64,000 nucleotides of DNA from Acorus gramineus (GCA_030737835.1 CM060855.1:9584128-9648127), one strand, 5' to 3'. Positions 1 through 12,734 are shown, counted from the stretch's first letter. Made by a program: numbers and translations. The notes: generated by a model from the letters alone, not told the origin.

Positions 1-356
1 CTTTCCTTTTCCATGCAAATATGCAATTGATGTATTCATTCATTCATTTTTCATGTCAGAGATTCATTTGGATGGAAAGTTATGAAAGGATTTGGAATTG
101 ATAGTGGGAAGAAGGTTTTCCTAGCCATTAAATGGGCCTAGATCTCCTGCTGTACGGGACCCAGATTGTCCCTCTGATTTTTGGGCTTCAACATGAACTA
201 GGCTAGGAGTGCTGATATACGCAGTCCGTTTTACAGCCTGTTTTGTAGCATGGCTAATTATCGGGTGGATATTATTCGGATCTCATGATTCGGATGTCCG
301 TCTAACATTCCAACCCGTGGGCGTCTCTATTTGTACCCCTCAAGTCTACATGCAGA
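1..356. other. Intergenic, repeat-derived, no gene
   Basis: No coding segment with splice signals or a recognisable domain is visible. Bases from about 204 to 255 (a stretch with the words gctgatatacgcag and acagcctgttttgtagc) resemble 36027-36075, so this is probably the edge of a dispersed repeat. The open frame beginning at 209 only runs into the GGGTC-rich end of the adjacent hAT-like element and is not a gene. Confidence 0.5.
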
Positions 357-1272
357 TAGGCATTCCTATCAATGGGTCGGGTTCAGACCCGAACCTGACC
401 CGACATGGACTCGATTACACGTGTAATATACCCGACCCGATTTGGACCCGACGCGGCGGACCCGAACAAACAAACGGGTCGGGTCTGGGTCCACCCCGCC
501 CTGACCCGTTGGACCCGAGATCCGATTGTTTTATTAAAATATGTTAATATATTATAAGACCATTAATATTAATTGATACATAATTTTATTTCTTACTTAA
601 CTTATTTTTGTATCCACAAGTTCATAAATTATAATCATAACAAGCCCATAAGTCATAATCATAATCATAACATTTTTTTCGTTGTGTTGATGTTGCAACT
701 TGTAAGAACTTGATTGTTTAATATGTAATAAACTTAGTAATGTATTGTTGTCGGTTTGTTTTGGACAATTAACTTATTAACTTTTGAATTTGTATAATTA
801 ATTAGTTTGTTGTATGATTTATGTTTATTATTTAGGTTAATATGTTATTGTTTATTGTTTTGAATGTTGTTTAGGTTAATATTGTTTTGAATGTTTGTAT
901 AATTAGTTATGTTTATTATTTAGATTAATATATTTTTTATGTTAGTGATTATTGTTTTGGATGTTGTTTAATAATTCATTTACTTCTTTTGAATTGTATA
1001 AAATTATATTCAAACATAGTCTCATTAATAATAATGTTTTATTACAAAAAAGCTCAAATAGAATGATAAGACAAATAAATACATGAGTTTTTTTTTTTTA
1101 CCAACTATCTGGGTCGGGTCGGACCCGAACCCGACCCGGGTCCGATGGGTCCGGGTCCACATTTCCCCGGACCCGCCGGGTTTTGGGTTGGACCCGGATC
1201 CACTGGGTCTTGCCACGGGTCGGGTCCGGGTTCACCCCAACCCGACCCGGACCCGACCCGTTGATAGGTCTA
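357..1272 (-). mobile_element. hAT-like non-autonomous element, copy 1
   Basis: A 916-bp element bounded by inverted ends (left taggcattcctatcaatggg; right cgttgataggtcta) and an imperfect 8-bp target duplication, catgcaga at 349-356 and cctgtaga at 1273-1280 (6 of 8 match). Both ends carry 100-200 bp of subterminal arrays of the words GGGTC/GACCC; the middle is very AT-rich. The whole element is homologous, in opposite orientation, to 17039-17827, whose 8-bp duplication is perfect. Eight-base duplications and short inverted ends are the mark of the hAT superfamily. No transposase is encoded; the short open frames are translations of the GGGTC arrays. The strand is set relative to the copy at 17039. 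Confidence 0.75.
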
Positions 1273-1280
1273 CCTGTAGA

Positions 1281-1965
1281 CTCCTTTAATTTGCACACCC
1301 ATTTCAATATCAAGATTCATTTAAACACTCTTGTATATAAATGTTGTGAAACCCTAACTCATTTAGTGAAACTCTAGACGCCATCTTGTGAAACCCTAAT
1401 CCTAGCGTCCCATCAATTTTTTTTCCCTCTCCTCTGGTGTCCTAAAATCGGTGCCTCTCATCACCGACAGATGTTTGGAGATGCGAGAGTGCAAATTGAA
1501 AGAGGGTTTTGTTAATGGATTTGAAATGATGGCATGGGGTGTCTAAATTAGTGGGTGTGTAAATCAGCCATATATAAATGTGTTTCTACCATTCATATGA
1601 GAGTGGCGTCTCAATTTAAATGATTTGCAAATAAGTCACACCAACCCATGTTTTCATGATTTTGAACCGGAGTTGGAATTTTAGTATTAGATTAGACACA
1701 TTGAAATCCAGCCAATAACACTTAAATATTGATAACACTTTAGTACAAATAAATATCAAAATCAGGTGCTTCTTGTCTTACTGATGCCAATATGCTGTAG
1801 GCACGTATGTTGTCACATTATACAATATTTTATTTGTATATATAAAGGACATCAACCACCCATTTTTAAATTTTTTTTTTTTTGTTTGGATGATGTACAC
1901 TAAATCCAAACTGTCCTTGCAAGCTTATAGTATGTAGTTGGAGGCCACTCCTTGCACGACTGAAG
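1281..1965. other. Intergenic, no gene seen
   Basis: AT-rich sequence with no exon-like segment, no RNA gene and no clear repeat unit recognised. Confidence 0.4.
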
Positions 1966-2339
1966 CACTCCCTCGATCTTTTACAATTTATTTGTTTATA
2001 TTGAAAGTTGTTGAAACTAAAGTTTAAACATTTTTTTTCTGAAAAATCTGGTTTGTGTCCTGTCAAAAATATACAATTAGTTGTTAATATTTACCAAACC
2101 TAAATGATGACATTCCATCTCTTCTTGATGCAATCGTGCTTAACCTACACTCCCTCGATCGTTCACAATTTATTTGTTTATCTTGAAAGTTGTTGAAACT
2201 AAAGTTTAGACATTTTTTTTCTTCTGAAAAATCTGGTTTGTGTCCAGTGTCCTGTCAAAAATCTACAATTAGTTGGTAATATTTACCAAACCTAAATGAT
2301 GACATTCCATCTCTTCTTGATGCAATCGTGCTTAACCTA
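1966..2339. repeat. Tandem duplication, two ~185-bp units
   Basis: Unit 1 is 1966-2147 and unit 2 is 2148-2339. Both start cactccctcgatc and end with the same ~60-bp stretch (tgatgcaatcgtgcttaacc). Unit 2 differs by a few substitutions and two short insertions (cttct near 2220 and cagtgtc near 2247), so the duplication is fairly recent. No coding sense. Confidence 0.85.
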
Positions 2340-2370
2340 TGACCCAATTAGCTTTAATAATAATAAAAGG

Positions 2371-2650
2371 GAAATGTTGGACTCAGTTTTTTTTATCGTT
2401 TAAAATACAGTCTTATATGTCTAGTTAGATATTCAGTGATAAGCGCGCGCCCGCACACACACACATATATATTTCTAACACTTATTAAAAATGAGTTCAT
2501 TCAATTCATAGTACAACGATATACGCTTTTTATTAAAACAGATATCTCATTCAATAATATTTACTATTTAAAAAAAAATAAAAACATATATCATCTCAGT
2601 TTTAAACTGTAAAAATGACTGAGTTTAACATATTTTTACTGTGCCCAGTG
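2371..2650. repeat. MITE-like AT-rich dispersed repeat, copy
   Basis: Begins near gttggactcag and ends near actgagtttaac, with inverted similarity at the two ends and a body (cacttattaaaaatgagtt ... aaaacagatatctcattcaa) that recurs at 39047-39300 and 60590-60850. A CA/TA microsatellite sits at 2453-2470. Family not assigned; no target duplication was resolved. Confidence 0.5.
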
Positions 2651-5220
2651 TAAAGGCACTCAAGAAAAAAAAAAGTTGTTATAAACCCAATTAGCTTTGG
2701 CCATGTCTAATTACTCTTAAATAAGAAAAAAAAAAAACCATGTAATTGTCATTGATGACTGATGAAATGAATTATTTGTTTAGCGAACAAAAACAATGTC
2801 GATTGTATAATTTGAGGATATAATTCTTATCCGGGCAATGAGAACATTAGAACATGAATTGATGCTTTGAAAATGAGAATAACTAAAAAAGAAGACAAGA
2901 CCATATGGTTGCTCCACATAAAAATAAATGGTGCACACCTCATCAAGCATTAGTTTATGTTCATAGGTGACTAAGTCGTTTGTTAGGCCTACCCACTCCA
3001 CCAAACACCATTAAAGTTAATTATGGAAAGACTTGACTTTACATCGTACTTGAAGTATTTCATTTAATCACGTCAAATTATTTGTAGAGTTACAGATTGT
3101 TTTGTGGTGTGGATATATGAATATTGTTGGATTTTCAATTTGATTTCCTTATTAATTTTTTTTGGTTCATATTGTCATGAAACGATGCGACATCTCATTG
3201 TGTTCAACTACCTTTTAATACCTGGTTAATTGCATGATTTTGATATATGATCACAATACGATGATTCTATATAAATTTAATTAGAATCCACATAACAGGT
3301 TTTCCCTTTCCAATAAGATGGCCATTTCATGAAGATGCAATGCAATTGTTGCCCATGTATAAAAAATAAAATAAAACTTATCTTAAAAGCTTAATGTTAC
3401 ACCAACATGTTTATTTATTTACCAAACAAGAATAGAACATTTTATTCATATATCTTTATAACGCTTTAGACTTACACAAGAATATATTATTTGTTTTATC
3501 ATTGAACACACTTACGGCACCAAGACTATGACAATAGCGAAATATAAACAGTAGATGAGTAGTTTCTGTGATATTATGATCAATCAATTCCATGAAATAA
3601 ACATGATGTCCATGATTACAAAATTCATTATTCTAAGACGTGTTTCAAAATCTCAAGTTTGATAAAGAGTAAAACGAATAGTATCTTATTAATTATATAA
3701 GTATGAGGCGTCGTGATAACTTGCATTTCCTTTACTCAAATGGAATACCCTACCAATTAAGTGGAAAACCATATTAAACTATATCAAAATGGTGGATTAG
3801 CTTGCAATTGTTGTCAAATATAATATAATCAATATAACCACCTAAGCCATGTGCCCTGTAAATGTCTTCTAAAACAATGTTATCATATGCAAATTTGAAG
3901 CACAAAAGATAAGAAGAAAGATAACAATTACATGAAGGGGGGGTGCATGATTCAAATTTGAATCACAAAAGACTAGTCAAATGACAGTGTGCATGCACTG
4001 GTCACATGAAGATCTCGGTTGGTACCGTGTCAAGATTTAAAATGAAAACCATTCAATCATCAATGTTTCCTCAATTATATTCTATGATTGTTAGGATCCA
4101 AAATTGAGGGACCATTGTGAACAATGGTTTTATCTTAATATAACTCATTTGATATATATGTATAAACATCGAAATCAGCCAAACCTATATGGAATCAGAT
4201 GGTTCACCATGAGTGACAGAAAATGATGGACAAATCATTAATTGGTGGGAACTCACACTCATTTTTTGGGTGTGCTTTAAATTTGGTTTTTTTTGGGGTC
4301 CTTTAGTTTGAACGTACAATGTGTTGGTGAGAGGGAGCTATCACACAACTGGAAATGATGTGTAGTTTTGAAGGACTCACAGTGGCTGAGATTTTATATT
4401 TCCATTTAACTATGTTTGATAAATTTTACAGAGATCATCTCCTGATGTGTCGAGAGAGTTATCGTTGAAGAGTCTGATTAGAATTGGTTTTTTTCCTCTA
4501 CTTTTATGAGATTTATATACTGAAAAATAAATATATACCATAACAACAGTGTAATAGTTAAGGGAACCATGAATTAGTGCATAGAGGGAAAGGACCAAGA
4601 GACTTTTCGGATATGAGATCCAAACACCGGTTTTCTTGAAAGCCACCTCCAAATCTGATGTATGAGAAGCGTTGTTTTCACAGCTTCTCAAACTCTAGTT
4701 TTTGGGTGAAGAAAATCATAAAATGCGTCACAAACGCCCAAAGCCATTTTTTGTTTAGATCCATGGTAGAAAATTTTCAGTTTTTACACCGCCAATGCCA
4801 CTCCACTGTGGATCTAAACGAACTCTTAGAATAACATAAAAGAGTAATTATAAGTATATAAGTTAGACAAAATTAAAACAGTTGGATAACGATAGGGTCT
4901 TTTGAGTTATGACGACTGAGATTGAAATTTTTTCTTTGCCTGTATTTAAGTGATCTGGAATAATTTACATAGCAATGATAAAAAATAAAAATAAATAAAT
5001 ATCGCTATAAAAAGTCAAATTAATGATTTTTCAACCCTTAAAAACTATATACCAATGTTCACTTGAAAACAAATTTTTTCACAATTTTCTTTTGAAAAGG
5101 CCCACTACTGATTTCAAATCTCAAAAATTTTCAATTGGGCACTTATGCACTCAGTATATTTTTCTAACCCTATTTGCATTCATTATGTCGTCTAACGTCG
5201 AATATAAAATTGGCAAAACT
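2651..5220. other. Intergenic, no gene seen
   Basis: AT-rich sequence. The short open frames here lack plausible splice context, start context or any recognisable protein family. Nothing else could be supported. Confidence 0.4.
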
Positions 5221-5320
5221 CAATATATATTTCATCATCTCCGTATACACTACTATAGAAAATATAACTTAATATATATTTCATCATATCCGTATACACT
5301 ATTATAGAAAACATAACTTA
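5221..5320. repeat. Tandem duplication, two ~50-bp units
   Basis: Two adjacent copies of a unit containing aatatatatttcatcat and ccgtatacact, at about 5221-5270 and 5271-5320, with about 4 differences. Low-complexity AT-rich DNA. Confidence 0.75.
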
Positions 5321-6739
5321 AATATGTGACACCGGGGTCTCTTCGATATAAATAAAAAAAAAAAAATTAATATATGTATTTATTTAATATGAGCATGTAT
5401 TTCATTTTCTATAAAAGACTGATATACTTAATTATATTGGTTTACACTTCAAAAAAATCAAATATATCCATGCTAACCAACACGCAAATAGAGCTGAATA
5501 TAACATTTTTTAATTTTAAATCCACTCATCAATCGAAGGATTCTATCCACAGAGCTTTTTTTTATATTATTTTATGTTTAGCCGTCGGTTTACATAGTAA
5601 ATACGAAATTTCCAAATAGCAAACTCATCTCATCAATTGAAACCACCCCCTCCCCCCAAAAAAAAAAAAAACACTCTTCGATTATTCATACCAGTATACC
5701 ACCCACCTATATACATAGACTAATTATTCATACCACCACCTATATACATGGACTATGCATGGCTTGGGGGCCCGGGCCCCACTGGTAATAGTGTAAAGAT
5801 GTCCAAATCATTCGAAATTCAATTTGGATGGTCATTTAATTTACTTGATGGGTTCTATTTCCCTTTAATTTGATTCTTTGAATCGGATAGAGCATCACCA
5901 TTATATTTTGAAATTTTTTTAGTACAGCATTTAAAATTTAATTTAGATTATTTTTCAACATATACTTCTAAAAATATTCCTATATTATTAAAATACTTCA
6001 TTTAAAACTTTATAAATCATTAATATCTTTAAGAAAATATTAAATTGTGCATGAATGAGATATTTTTAAGTTTTTATAAGAATATCAATTAAAAATGCAT
6101 TCATCCGTAATTTAAAATATTTTGATGGGTATTTTATTGCTCAAAATAGTAATTTATTAAAGATATTTTAAAAAATGAGATCTTTTTAGGGGATCGAACC
6201 AATGCGAAAAACCCTTTAACTTAAATCATGTGAACCTTATGTATAAATTAGCTGGCATCCCAAATATTAGGTTAGGTATAGCAGGCCAGCTACACTTCAG
6301 TACCATTGTTTGACTCCATTGAATCAATGACACCTATTTGATGTTAATTTAATTTCTAAGTCCTTCTCCTTATCCTGTTGTAGTACCCACATTACCTCTT
6401 TAAATTCTAACATCTTAATGGAGCACAATCTTCTTTCAACATAATTATTATAATAATAATAATTAACAAAAATGTTAGGACTGCCCTGTGTGGCAGACCC
6501 AGAACAATTTTTACATGTTTTGTATTTTTTAAATGTTTATAAATATTTATCAAACAAAATATATATTTTCCATAGAAATGAGCAATATATTCTCAATAAC
6601 TTGTATGTACTATTTATAGAAGATCACAGTAAAAATTTAAATGATTTAGGATCATTTAAATAGATATGTAACTCGTTGGACATATATGCGATTGAATGAG
6701 AGACTATAAATGTGATTATGCACAATAATGCTCCGTATG
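5321..6739. other. Intergenic, no gene seen
   Basis: AT-rich. A poly-A run follows caccggggtctcttcgatat at about 5328-5364, which could be the 3' end of a short retroposon, but no target duplication was found. No gene recognised. Confidence 0.4.
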
Positions 6740-7065
6740 GGAAAAATTAATTAGAGGTCTCTAGAGATATTTATGTAATAGCAATAGGTCCCTTAACTTT
6801 TTCTTGTTTATTTTAGGTCCCTAAGTTAGTGATGGTATTTTGTTTAGGCCCTTTAATCCAACTTCCATCAATTCTATTTTTTTTCTTTCTCTTTTACCCC
6901 TAAGTAAACATCATTTGTCTCTCTATCTCCTCCAACCTCTCCCTTTCTCTCCCAAACAACTCAACAAGTTGGGAGACCACCTCCACCGGTCCTCCATTAC
7001 ACCGATCTCGACCCAACGCCGATGGCGCCTCTCAATCATCTCCCGCGTCCCATCCGCGAGCTCAA

Positions 7066-7195
7066 CCCTCTTCTTGCGACTCCGTCCGCGAGCCTAACCC
7101 CCTCTTGCGATCCCTGTTCACGAGCCTAACCCCCTCTTGCGACCCCATCCGCGAGCCCAACACCCTCTCGTGACCCCGTTCGTGAGCCTAACATG
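7066..7195 (+). repeat. ~30-bp minisatellite inside foldback element
   Basis: About four degenerate copies of a unit of the form cgcgagcctaaccccctctt plus gcgaccc. It is GC-rich, in contrast with the AT-rich surroundings. It encodes a repetitive open frame that is not a recognisable protein. Confidence 0.7.
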
Positions 7196-7445
7196 TTATA
7201 AATATAACAATGTACAAAATGAGCGTAACAGTGTACACAGTATAACACACAGAACCTGTAACATGTATAACAGTGTACACATTGGACATAACAATGTACA
7301 TAGGGTAACACAAAATCTGATATCTGTAAGAAGTATAACAGTGTACACAATGTGCGTAACAGTGTACGCAGTATAATACACACAACCTGTAACAAGTATA
7401 ATAGTGTACATATTAGGAATAACAGTGTACACAGTATAACACAGA
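7195..7445 (+). repeat. ~63-bp tandem array with TAACARTGTACA motif
   Basis: About four units of roughly 63-78 bp, each holding two copies of the word taacaRtgtac(a/g); about eight copies in total (for example near 7204, 7229, 7267, 7290, 7337, 7359, 7400 and 7422). The array lies in the middle of the foldback element. The minus-strand frames rich in Leu-Cys-Thr-Leu-Leu are translations of this repeat. A related motif in the reverse sense (tacaYtRtta) occurs four times in the centre of another foldback element at 56860-57185. Confidence 0.75.
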
Positions 7446-7969
7446 ATCAGAAGACGGCTCACGGGACACGGTTGGGAGAGGTCGGGTTCGGGGGGAGCGA
7501 TTGGTGTTGGGGTCGAGATCGACGCAATGGAGGGCTAGTGGAGGTGATCTAACATCTTGTTGAGTTGTTTTGAAGAGAAAGGGAGGTTGGGGGAGATAGA
7601 GAGACAATTCATGTTCACTTGGGGGTAAAAGAGGAAGAAAAAAAATAGAATGAATGGAAGTTGGATGAAAGGATCTAAACAAAATACCACTGCTAAATTA
7701 GGGACCTAAAGAAAACAAAAAAAAAATCAATAGATCTATTGTTATTACAGAGGTGTTCCCAGAGACCTCTAATTAATCCCCCCCCCCCCCCAATATATAA
7801 CAATAATATAGTTACCTTTGCAATTTAGTGTATAAATTATCCAAAGAATATATGTGTTTATATAATTTTGATATATATCATGAAATTATATATATATATA
7901 TATATATTTTGTTATTATATACTATTTAAATTTAATTAATAACTTTTGCATTCTCTTTCTAAAATCTTG

Positions 7970-8145
7970 AAACACTCATTTTCTTTATTATATCATCTCA
8001 CGTCATTAACACACGTCACTTGAATTTTCCAATTAATTGTTAAGAAAATCATATAAACACTCATTTTCTTTGTTAAATCATCTCACGTCCTTAACACATC
8101 ACTTGATTTTTCCAATTAGTTGTTAATTAAGAAAATCATATATGT
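7970..8145. repeat. Tandem duplication, two ~85-bp units
   Basis: Unit 1 (7970-8054) and unit 2 (8055-8145) both begin aaacactcattttcttt and share tcatctcacgtc and ttttccaatta; they differ by small indels. Confidence 0.8.
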
Positions 8146-9585
8146 TCCAACTATGGAAATATCTGAATTTGAATATAATATACTTATATAAAAGATGTAG
8201 AGACCTGATATAGATGTTGATATATATGATCCAATGCAATGACCACATCCATATTACCATAACAAAAATTATATGAACCAGGAGACCCATAAATAATTCA
8301 TCCCCACATGACATGCATGGACGAGTATCTAGAATGCATTGACATATAAAAAAAACACAAAAGTCATGTAATAATAATCTGGCCTTTTTAACATTATTGA
8401 AAATATGAAAACCAGCCAAGGAAAGAGAACACCCACACCATCCATAACAAAGACCATGAAAAACATGGGTCCATATTCAACTATGTTAGGAATGTTAGGA
8501 AGGAAAATTAAACCCTCCTTTTTTTTTATTTTCATGGGTTCAATAAATAAAGCTAAGTTTTTAAGGTCACACTAGTACTGTGTGAAAGATTTGGACGTGA
8601 CAACCGACCACTTCGTCGGTTGAGCTCTCCCACATCATAGCCCCTAATGAAAATTAAATTTTTTTTAGAAAAAGACTCCTACTGTAACTTGCTTTAATTA
8701 TTGAATTATGTTTTTGGGGAGTCCAAATGACTGTCACACCCTTTCATGCCACGAGAAACCACAATAATATCCATATGAAATGAAATTTAGTGACATGATA
8801 TACATGGTCACCACCATGTGCATGCCACTGGATTTTTTTATGAAAAGACAGAATAATAATGGTTTAAGTCAACACCACTGGGTTTTGAAGATCAACATGT
8901 CTTCCATCCTTTAATCCAAAGGTTTACTTTGATTTATTTTTATGTGATCAAATATTTTCAGTGTTTAATTACCTTTTCAGGTAAGCCTTTTTAATTGGTT
9001 CTAGTGACACCTGTGTTTTTTTGTTTTCACTTTGAATCTAAGCAGGATGAACGTCCCTCTTGAGAAAGAGAGAGGGGAACCTCTGCTGATGAGATTATCC
9101 TCTTTGTTATAGACATAGAGAAAATTCCTGTATAGATCAATAAATAAATATGTATAACTTAGATGGCACAAATCTATTCAAATGTAAATTTTATAATTTT
9201 CAAAAGGACACTTTTATAATTAAAAAAAAATGATTGTGTCATTTATTTATCTAAACAAAAAATTAGGATCGGAGACACAGACTCATTGGATGCAAATCCA
9301 AAACGTAAGGTAAAAGACAAACCAATAAGTCTCCAATTAAATAGCTTGACTTCAAGTAGTAACACATCTACCCCTTTTGATTTCTTTTTACATGGTCTCC
9401 AACCACTACCAAACCAATAACACACCCCCCAAACATTTATATAAAAAAACATAAACACAGCCAAAACACATAAACAAAAACCAGTGGTTGTGTTTTTAAC
9501 AAAGAAAAGAAAGAACACATATATAGACACACGCACACACATCCACAATATACATTGCATATATATATCAAGCCTTGTTACAGAA
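8146..9585. other. Intergenic and GUX upstream region
   Basis: No gene recognised. Bases 9500-9585 form the leader of the GUX gene and contain CA-rich and TATATATAT sequence close to the start codon; the TATATATAT at about 9559-9568 is only about 20 bp from the ATG and may not be the TATA box. Confidence 0.4.
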
Positions 9586-12500
9586 ATGGCTCTGAAAGGC
9601 TTAGGTTTGGAAGAGATGATGAAGGCCACAAGCACCTCCAAAGCACTAGTGATCAGAATCAACCTAATATTCATCCTCTTCTTCATAGTCTTCTACATCA
9701 CCCTCCTCCTCCTCCAACCCTCCTCCCTCTACCACGACATCGCCGGCAACGCCGCCCACATCGGCTGCTCCTTCCGCGACTGCGGTGGCCACCACTCGAA
9801 GAAGGTAAGGTGAGTGCATGCAAGCAGCACGTAATTATAATTCTCTCAAAATTCAAATTTCTTTATGTGATAACCAATTATACCTAACTCTCTGGTTCAA
9901 CATAGGTAATTGAAAACAAAGATGTCATAAGAAGAGAGAAACCTCTATTTCTAGATGGGCCGAGGATCGGCCTAGTCAATATGCATCCGAGGGAGGCGGC
10001 GGGGTGGGGGGAGGTGGTGCCGGTGAAGTTCGAGAGGGTGTCAAAGAATCTAGAGTGGAAGGACTTGTTCCCGGAGTGGATCGATGAGGAGGAGGAGAAC
10101 GAGGGGCCGCCGACGTGTCCGGAGGTGCCAATGCCGGAGATGAGGGAGTATGAGGGGGAGATGGACGTGGTGGTGGCGAGGGTGCCGTGTGAGGCGACGA
10201 GGGACGTGTTTAGGTTGCAGGTGCACCTTGTGGTGGCGAGGGTGGTGGTGGAGAAGGGGAGGAGGAGGGGAGGTAAGGTGAGGGTGGGGCTTTGGAGTAG
10301 GTGCCGGCCGATGATGGAGGTGTTTAGGAGTGATGACTTGGTGGGGAGGGAGGGGGATTGGTGGGTGTATGAGGCGGAGGTGGAGAGGTTGGAGGAGAAG
10401 CTTAGGTTGCCCGTTGGGTCTTGCAAGTTGGCTCTCCCTCTGTGGAGTGAAGGTACGGATCGTTCTAGTACTGTTACGCGTAGTCTATGCGGACAATGCT
10501 GAAAAATCAATTGATGGTTCATAGTTAATTATTGAATATGAGTCCATTAATTTCAAATAATTCTATTTAATTAGTTATATTTTTATGACATATATGTATA
10601 TATATTTGATTAAATGAGTTTTTTTTTTTTTTTTTAATAATACAAAACATGTGGGGTTTGTTTGATTGGTGCGATTCGATTGTAGTTGTTGAAGTTTGGT
10701 TGATTGTTTTTAAAGTTTTTTAAGAGTGGAAGTAAGCGCTGCGTGTGATGAAAGTCAATGTGTGCATAATGCATGATGTGCATAATGCTTGTGAAAATAA
10801 AAATAAAAAATAAAAAGGACACGCGCCAGGTAGGGGTCGAACCTACGACTTTCTGCTTAGGAAACAGACGCTCTATCCACTGAGCTACAGGCGCTTGGTT
10901 GTTTCGGTGATTATAATTTATGTGGAATAATTGGTTAACATGTAACTCATTTTTTTATCACATAAAAAATCAAGATGAACCTGATTTTAAATTAAAAAAA
11001 TGAAAGTTTTCTTTTGTTCTCTTTAATTAATTAATAAATAAAATAAAATATTATTTACTTCCTTATATATCCTTTTTGTGAAAAAATGATATATATTTTA
11101 CTCAATAAGGTTTGTATAACTTATCCTTTTGTCATTTTTCAATTTTATTAATGAGAATTCCTAATCAGACTTTTCCTGTGATCACAATTGTTTCTAAAAA
11201 TCAATCAAATCCATAAAATCCATGGGAGAACTACATTTTATTCGACTCAAATTTCATAACATCAATAATCGCAGTATATTTTTATTTTTCATTTTTTTTA
11301 AAACCCCGCTGATTGGTTTAACCCGCAAACAGGCACGAACGAGGCATTCGACGCGACAAAGTTATCCCCACCACTCGCGCGCGCGCGGCGCGAGGCGTAC
11401 GCGACGGTCATCCACTCCTCCGACGCGTACGTATGCGGCGCGATCGCCCTCGCGCAGAGCATCCGCGCCACCAAATCCTCGCGCGACCTTGTCCTCCTCC
11501 TCGACAAGTCCATCCCCGGCCCGAAACGCCAGGCCCTCGCCAAATCGGGCTGGAAACTCGTTGACATCGAGCGCATCCGCAACCCGCGGGCCGAGAAATA
11601 CTCTTACAACGAGTACAACTACTCCAAGCTCCGCCTCTGGCAGCTCCTCGGCTACGAGAAGGTCGTCTTCATCGACGCCGACATTGTCGTCCTCCGCAAC
11701 CTCGACGTCCTCTTCTCCTTCCCCCAGCTCTCCGCCACCGGCAACGACGGCTCCATCTTCAACTCCGGCATCATGGTATGTCCGTTTTTGAAAGGATTTT
11801 CTTTTTTAAAAAAAAAAAAAATATATCAAAATTTTAAAATTTTAAATTTTATATTTGATTTATTTTCATAATACAATTTTGACTTCAAACTGAGTTTGGA
11901 TCCAGTCAGGATTATGTTTCGCTTATACCATCACTAAACAATAGGAGGATGACACATATATCTAATAATTGGACTACACAATCAATTGTTGGATACATGT
12001 GTTGTTATTTTTATATTAGATATTGATGGTACTGATTAGGCTTTACTGGATCCAAACTCCTTCAAACTCTAATCCCTCACATGATTTCAAGTAATCACCT
12101 ATCAAAGCTTGGATATAATACATACCTGAATTTAACATGTGAATATGGAATTGACGTATAATTAATGTATTTTGATAAGTGTATTAGATACATTAGACTC
12201 TATTAACGTTGATTCATGTATTAACTATGCAAGGTCATCGAGCCCTCCAACCGCACCTTCGCCGCTCTCATGACGCGCACCGTCGACATCGTCTCCTACA
12301 ACGGCGGCGACCAAGGGTTCCTCAACGAGGTCTTCGTGTGGTGGCACCGCCTCCCAAGGCGGGTCAACTTCCTGAAGAACTTCTGGGCGAACACGACGGC
12401 GGAGGCGAGCGTCAAGAACCGGCTTTTCGGGGCGGACCCGCCGGAGCTGTACGCGATACACTATCTGGGTTTGAAGCCATGGTTGTGTTACAGGGACTAT

Positions 12501-12734
12501 GACTGCAACTGGAACATTGGGGACCAAAGGGTGTACGCGAGCGACGTTGCGCATAGGAGGTGGTGGACGGTGCATGATAAGATGGAGAAGGAGTTGCAGG
12601 GGTTCTGTGGGTTGACCGAGCGGCGGATGACGCAGCTCGATAGGGACCGGAAGATGGCCATGCAATTGGGTTTAGGGGATGGGCATTGGAGGATCAATGT
12701 GAGTGACCCAAGAAGGTTAAGGCTTAAAGTATGA
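9586..12734 (+). CDS. GUX: GT8 glucuronosyltransferase, GUX family (xylan decoration)
   Basis: Four exons, 569 aa: 9586-9804, 9906-10452, 11333-11775 and 12234-12734, all with GT-AG borders and consistent phases (0, 1, 0). The family transfers glucuronic acid from UDP-GlcA to the xylan backbone in the Golgi (established for Arabidopsis GUX1/GUX2). Seen here: one hydrophobic anchor at residues about 20-43 (type II Golgi topology); the N-terminal domain with the family words WKDLFPEWIDEEEE and CPEVPMPEM; and the GT8 domain from about 275, with the metal-binding DxD as D370-A-D372, then FNSG (398-401), NGGDQGFLN (426-434) and H479-x-x-G-x-K484-P-W. Length fits the short-tailed members (GUX2/4/5), but I cannot say which paralogue. 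The donor at 9805 was chosen over 9810 because only it keeps the frame. Exons 3 and 4 are very GC-rich while the introns are AT-rich. A tRNA gene lies antisense in intron 2. Confidence 0.95.
10812..10816 (-). terminator. Pol III T-run terminator for tRNA-Arg
   Basis: Read on the minus strand, five T residues follow the tRNA 3' end by about 5 nt, as expected for RNA polymerase III termination; a second T-run follows. Confidence 0.65.
10822..10894 (-). tRNA. tRNA-Arg (anticodon CCT)
   Basis: 73 nt read on the minus strand, no intron. The cloverleaf closes: acceptor GCGCCTG with CTGGCGC (one T-T mismatch at the sixth pair), D arm with the box A word TAGCTCAGTGG, anticodon stem TCTGT/GCAGA around loop TTCCTAA (anticodon CCT, A37), and T arm GTAGG-TTCGACC-CCTAC with box B GTTCGACCC. 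Discriminator base is G; CCA is not encoded, as usual in eukaryotes. It decodes AGG. It lies wholly inside intron 2 of the GUX gene, on the opposite strand. Confidence 0.96.

Larger units (their letters stand above)
6740..7790. mobile_element. Foldback (long-TIR) non-autonomous element
   Basis: The two ends are long inverted repeats of about 250-300 bp: the left arm (attaattagaggtctct, then aggtccctaa, ggtattttgtttagg, catcaattctat) pairs with the right arm read in reverse (about 7440-7776). The arms extend through a block of cctctccctttctctc-like sequence. Between them lie two unrelated tandem arrays, annotated separately. The sequence attaat flanks both ends but is itself palindromic, so it may be part of the arms and not a target duplication. 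No transposase is encoded. A poly-C run of about 14 lies at the right edge (7778-7791). Confidence 0.7.

Noticed and set aside
1025-1377. Several overlapping frames on both strands rich in Pro, Asp, Arg and Gly
   Set aside because: They are translations of the GGGTC/GACCC subterminal arrays of the hAT-like element; open in many frames at once because the repeat lacks stop codons.
7126-7462. Minus-strand frames rich in Leu-Cys-Thr-Leu
   Set aside because: Translation of the ~63-bp tandem array inside a foldback element, open in three frames; no protein family.
9884-10522. 212-aa minus-strand open frame
   Set aside because: Antisense shadow of GUX exon 2; the plus strand has conserved GT8-family words and in-phase splice sites.
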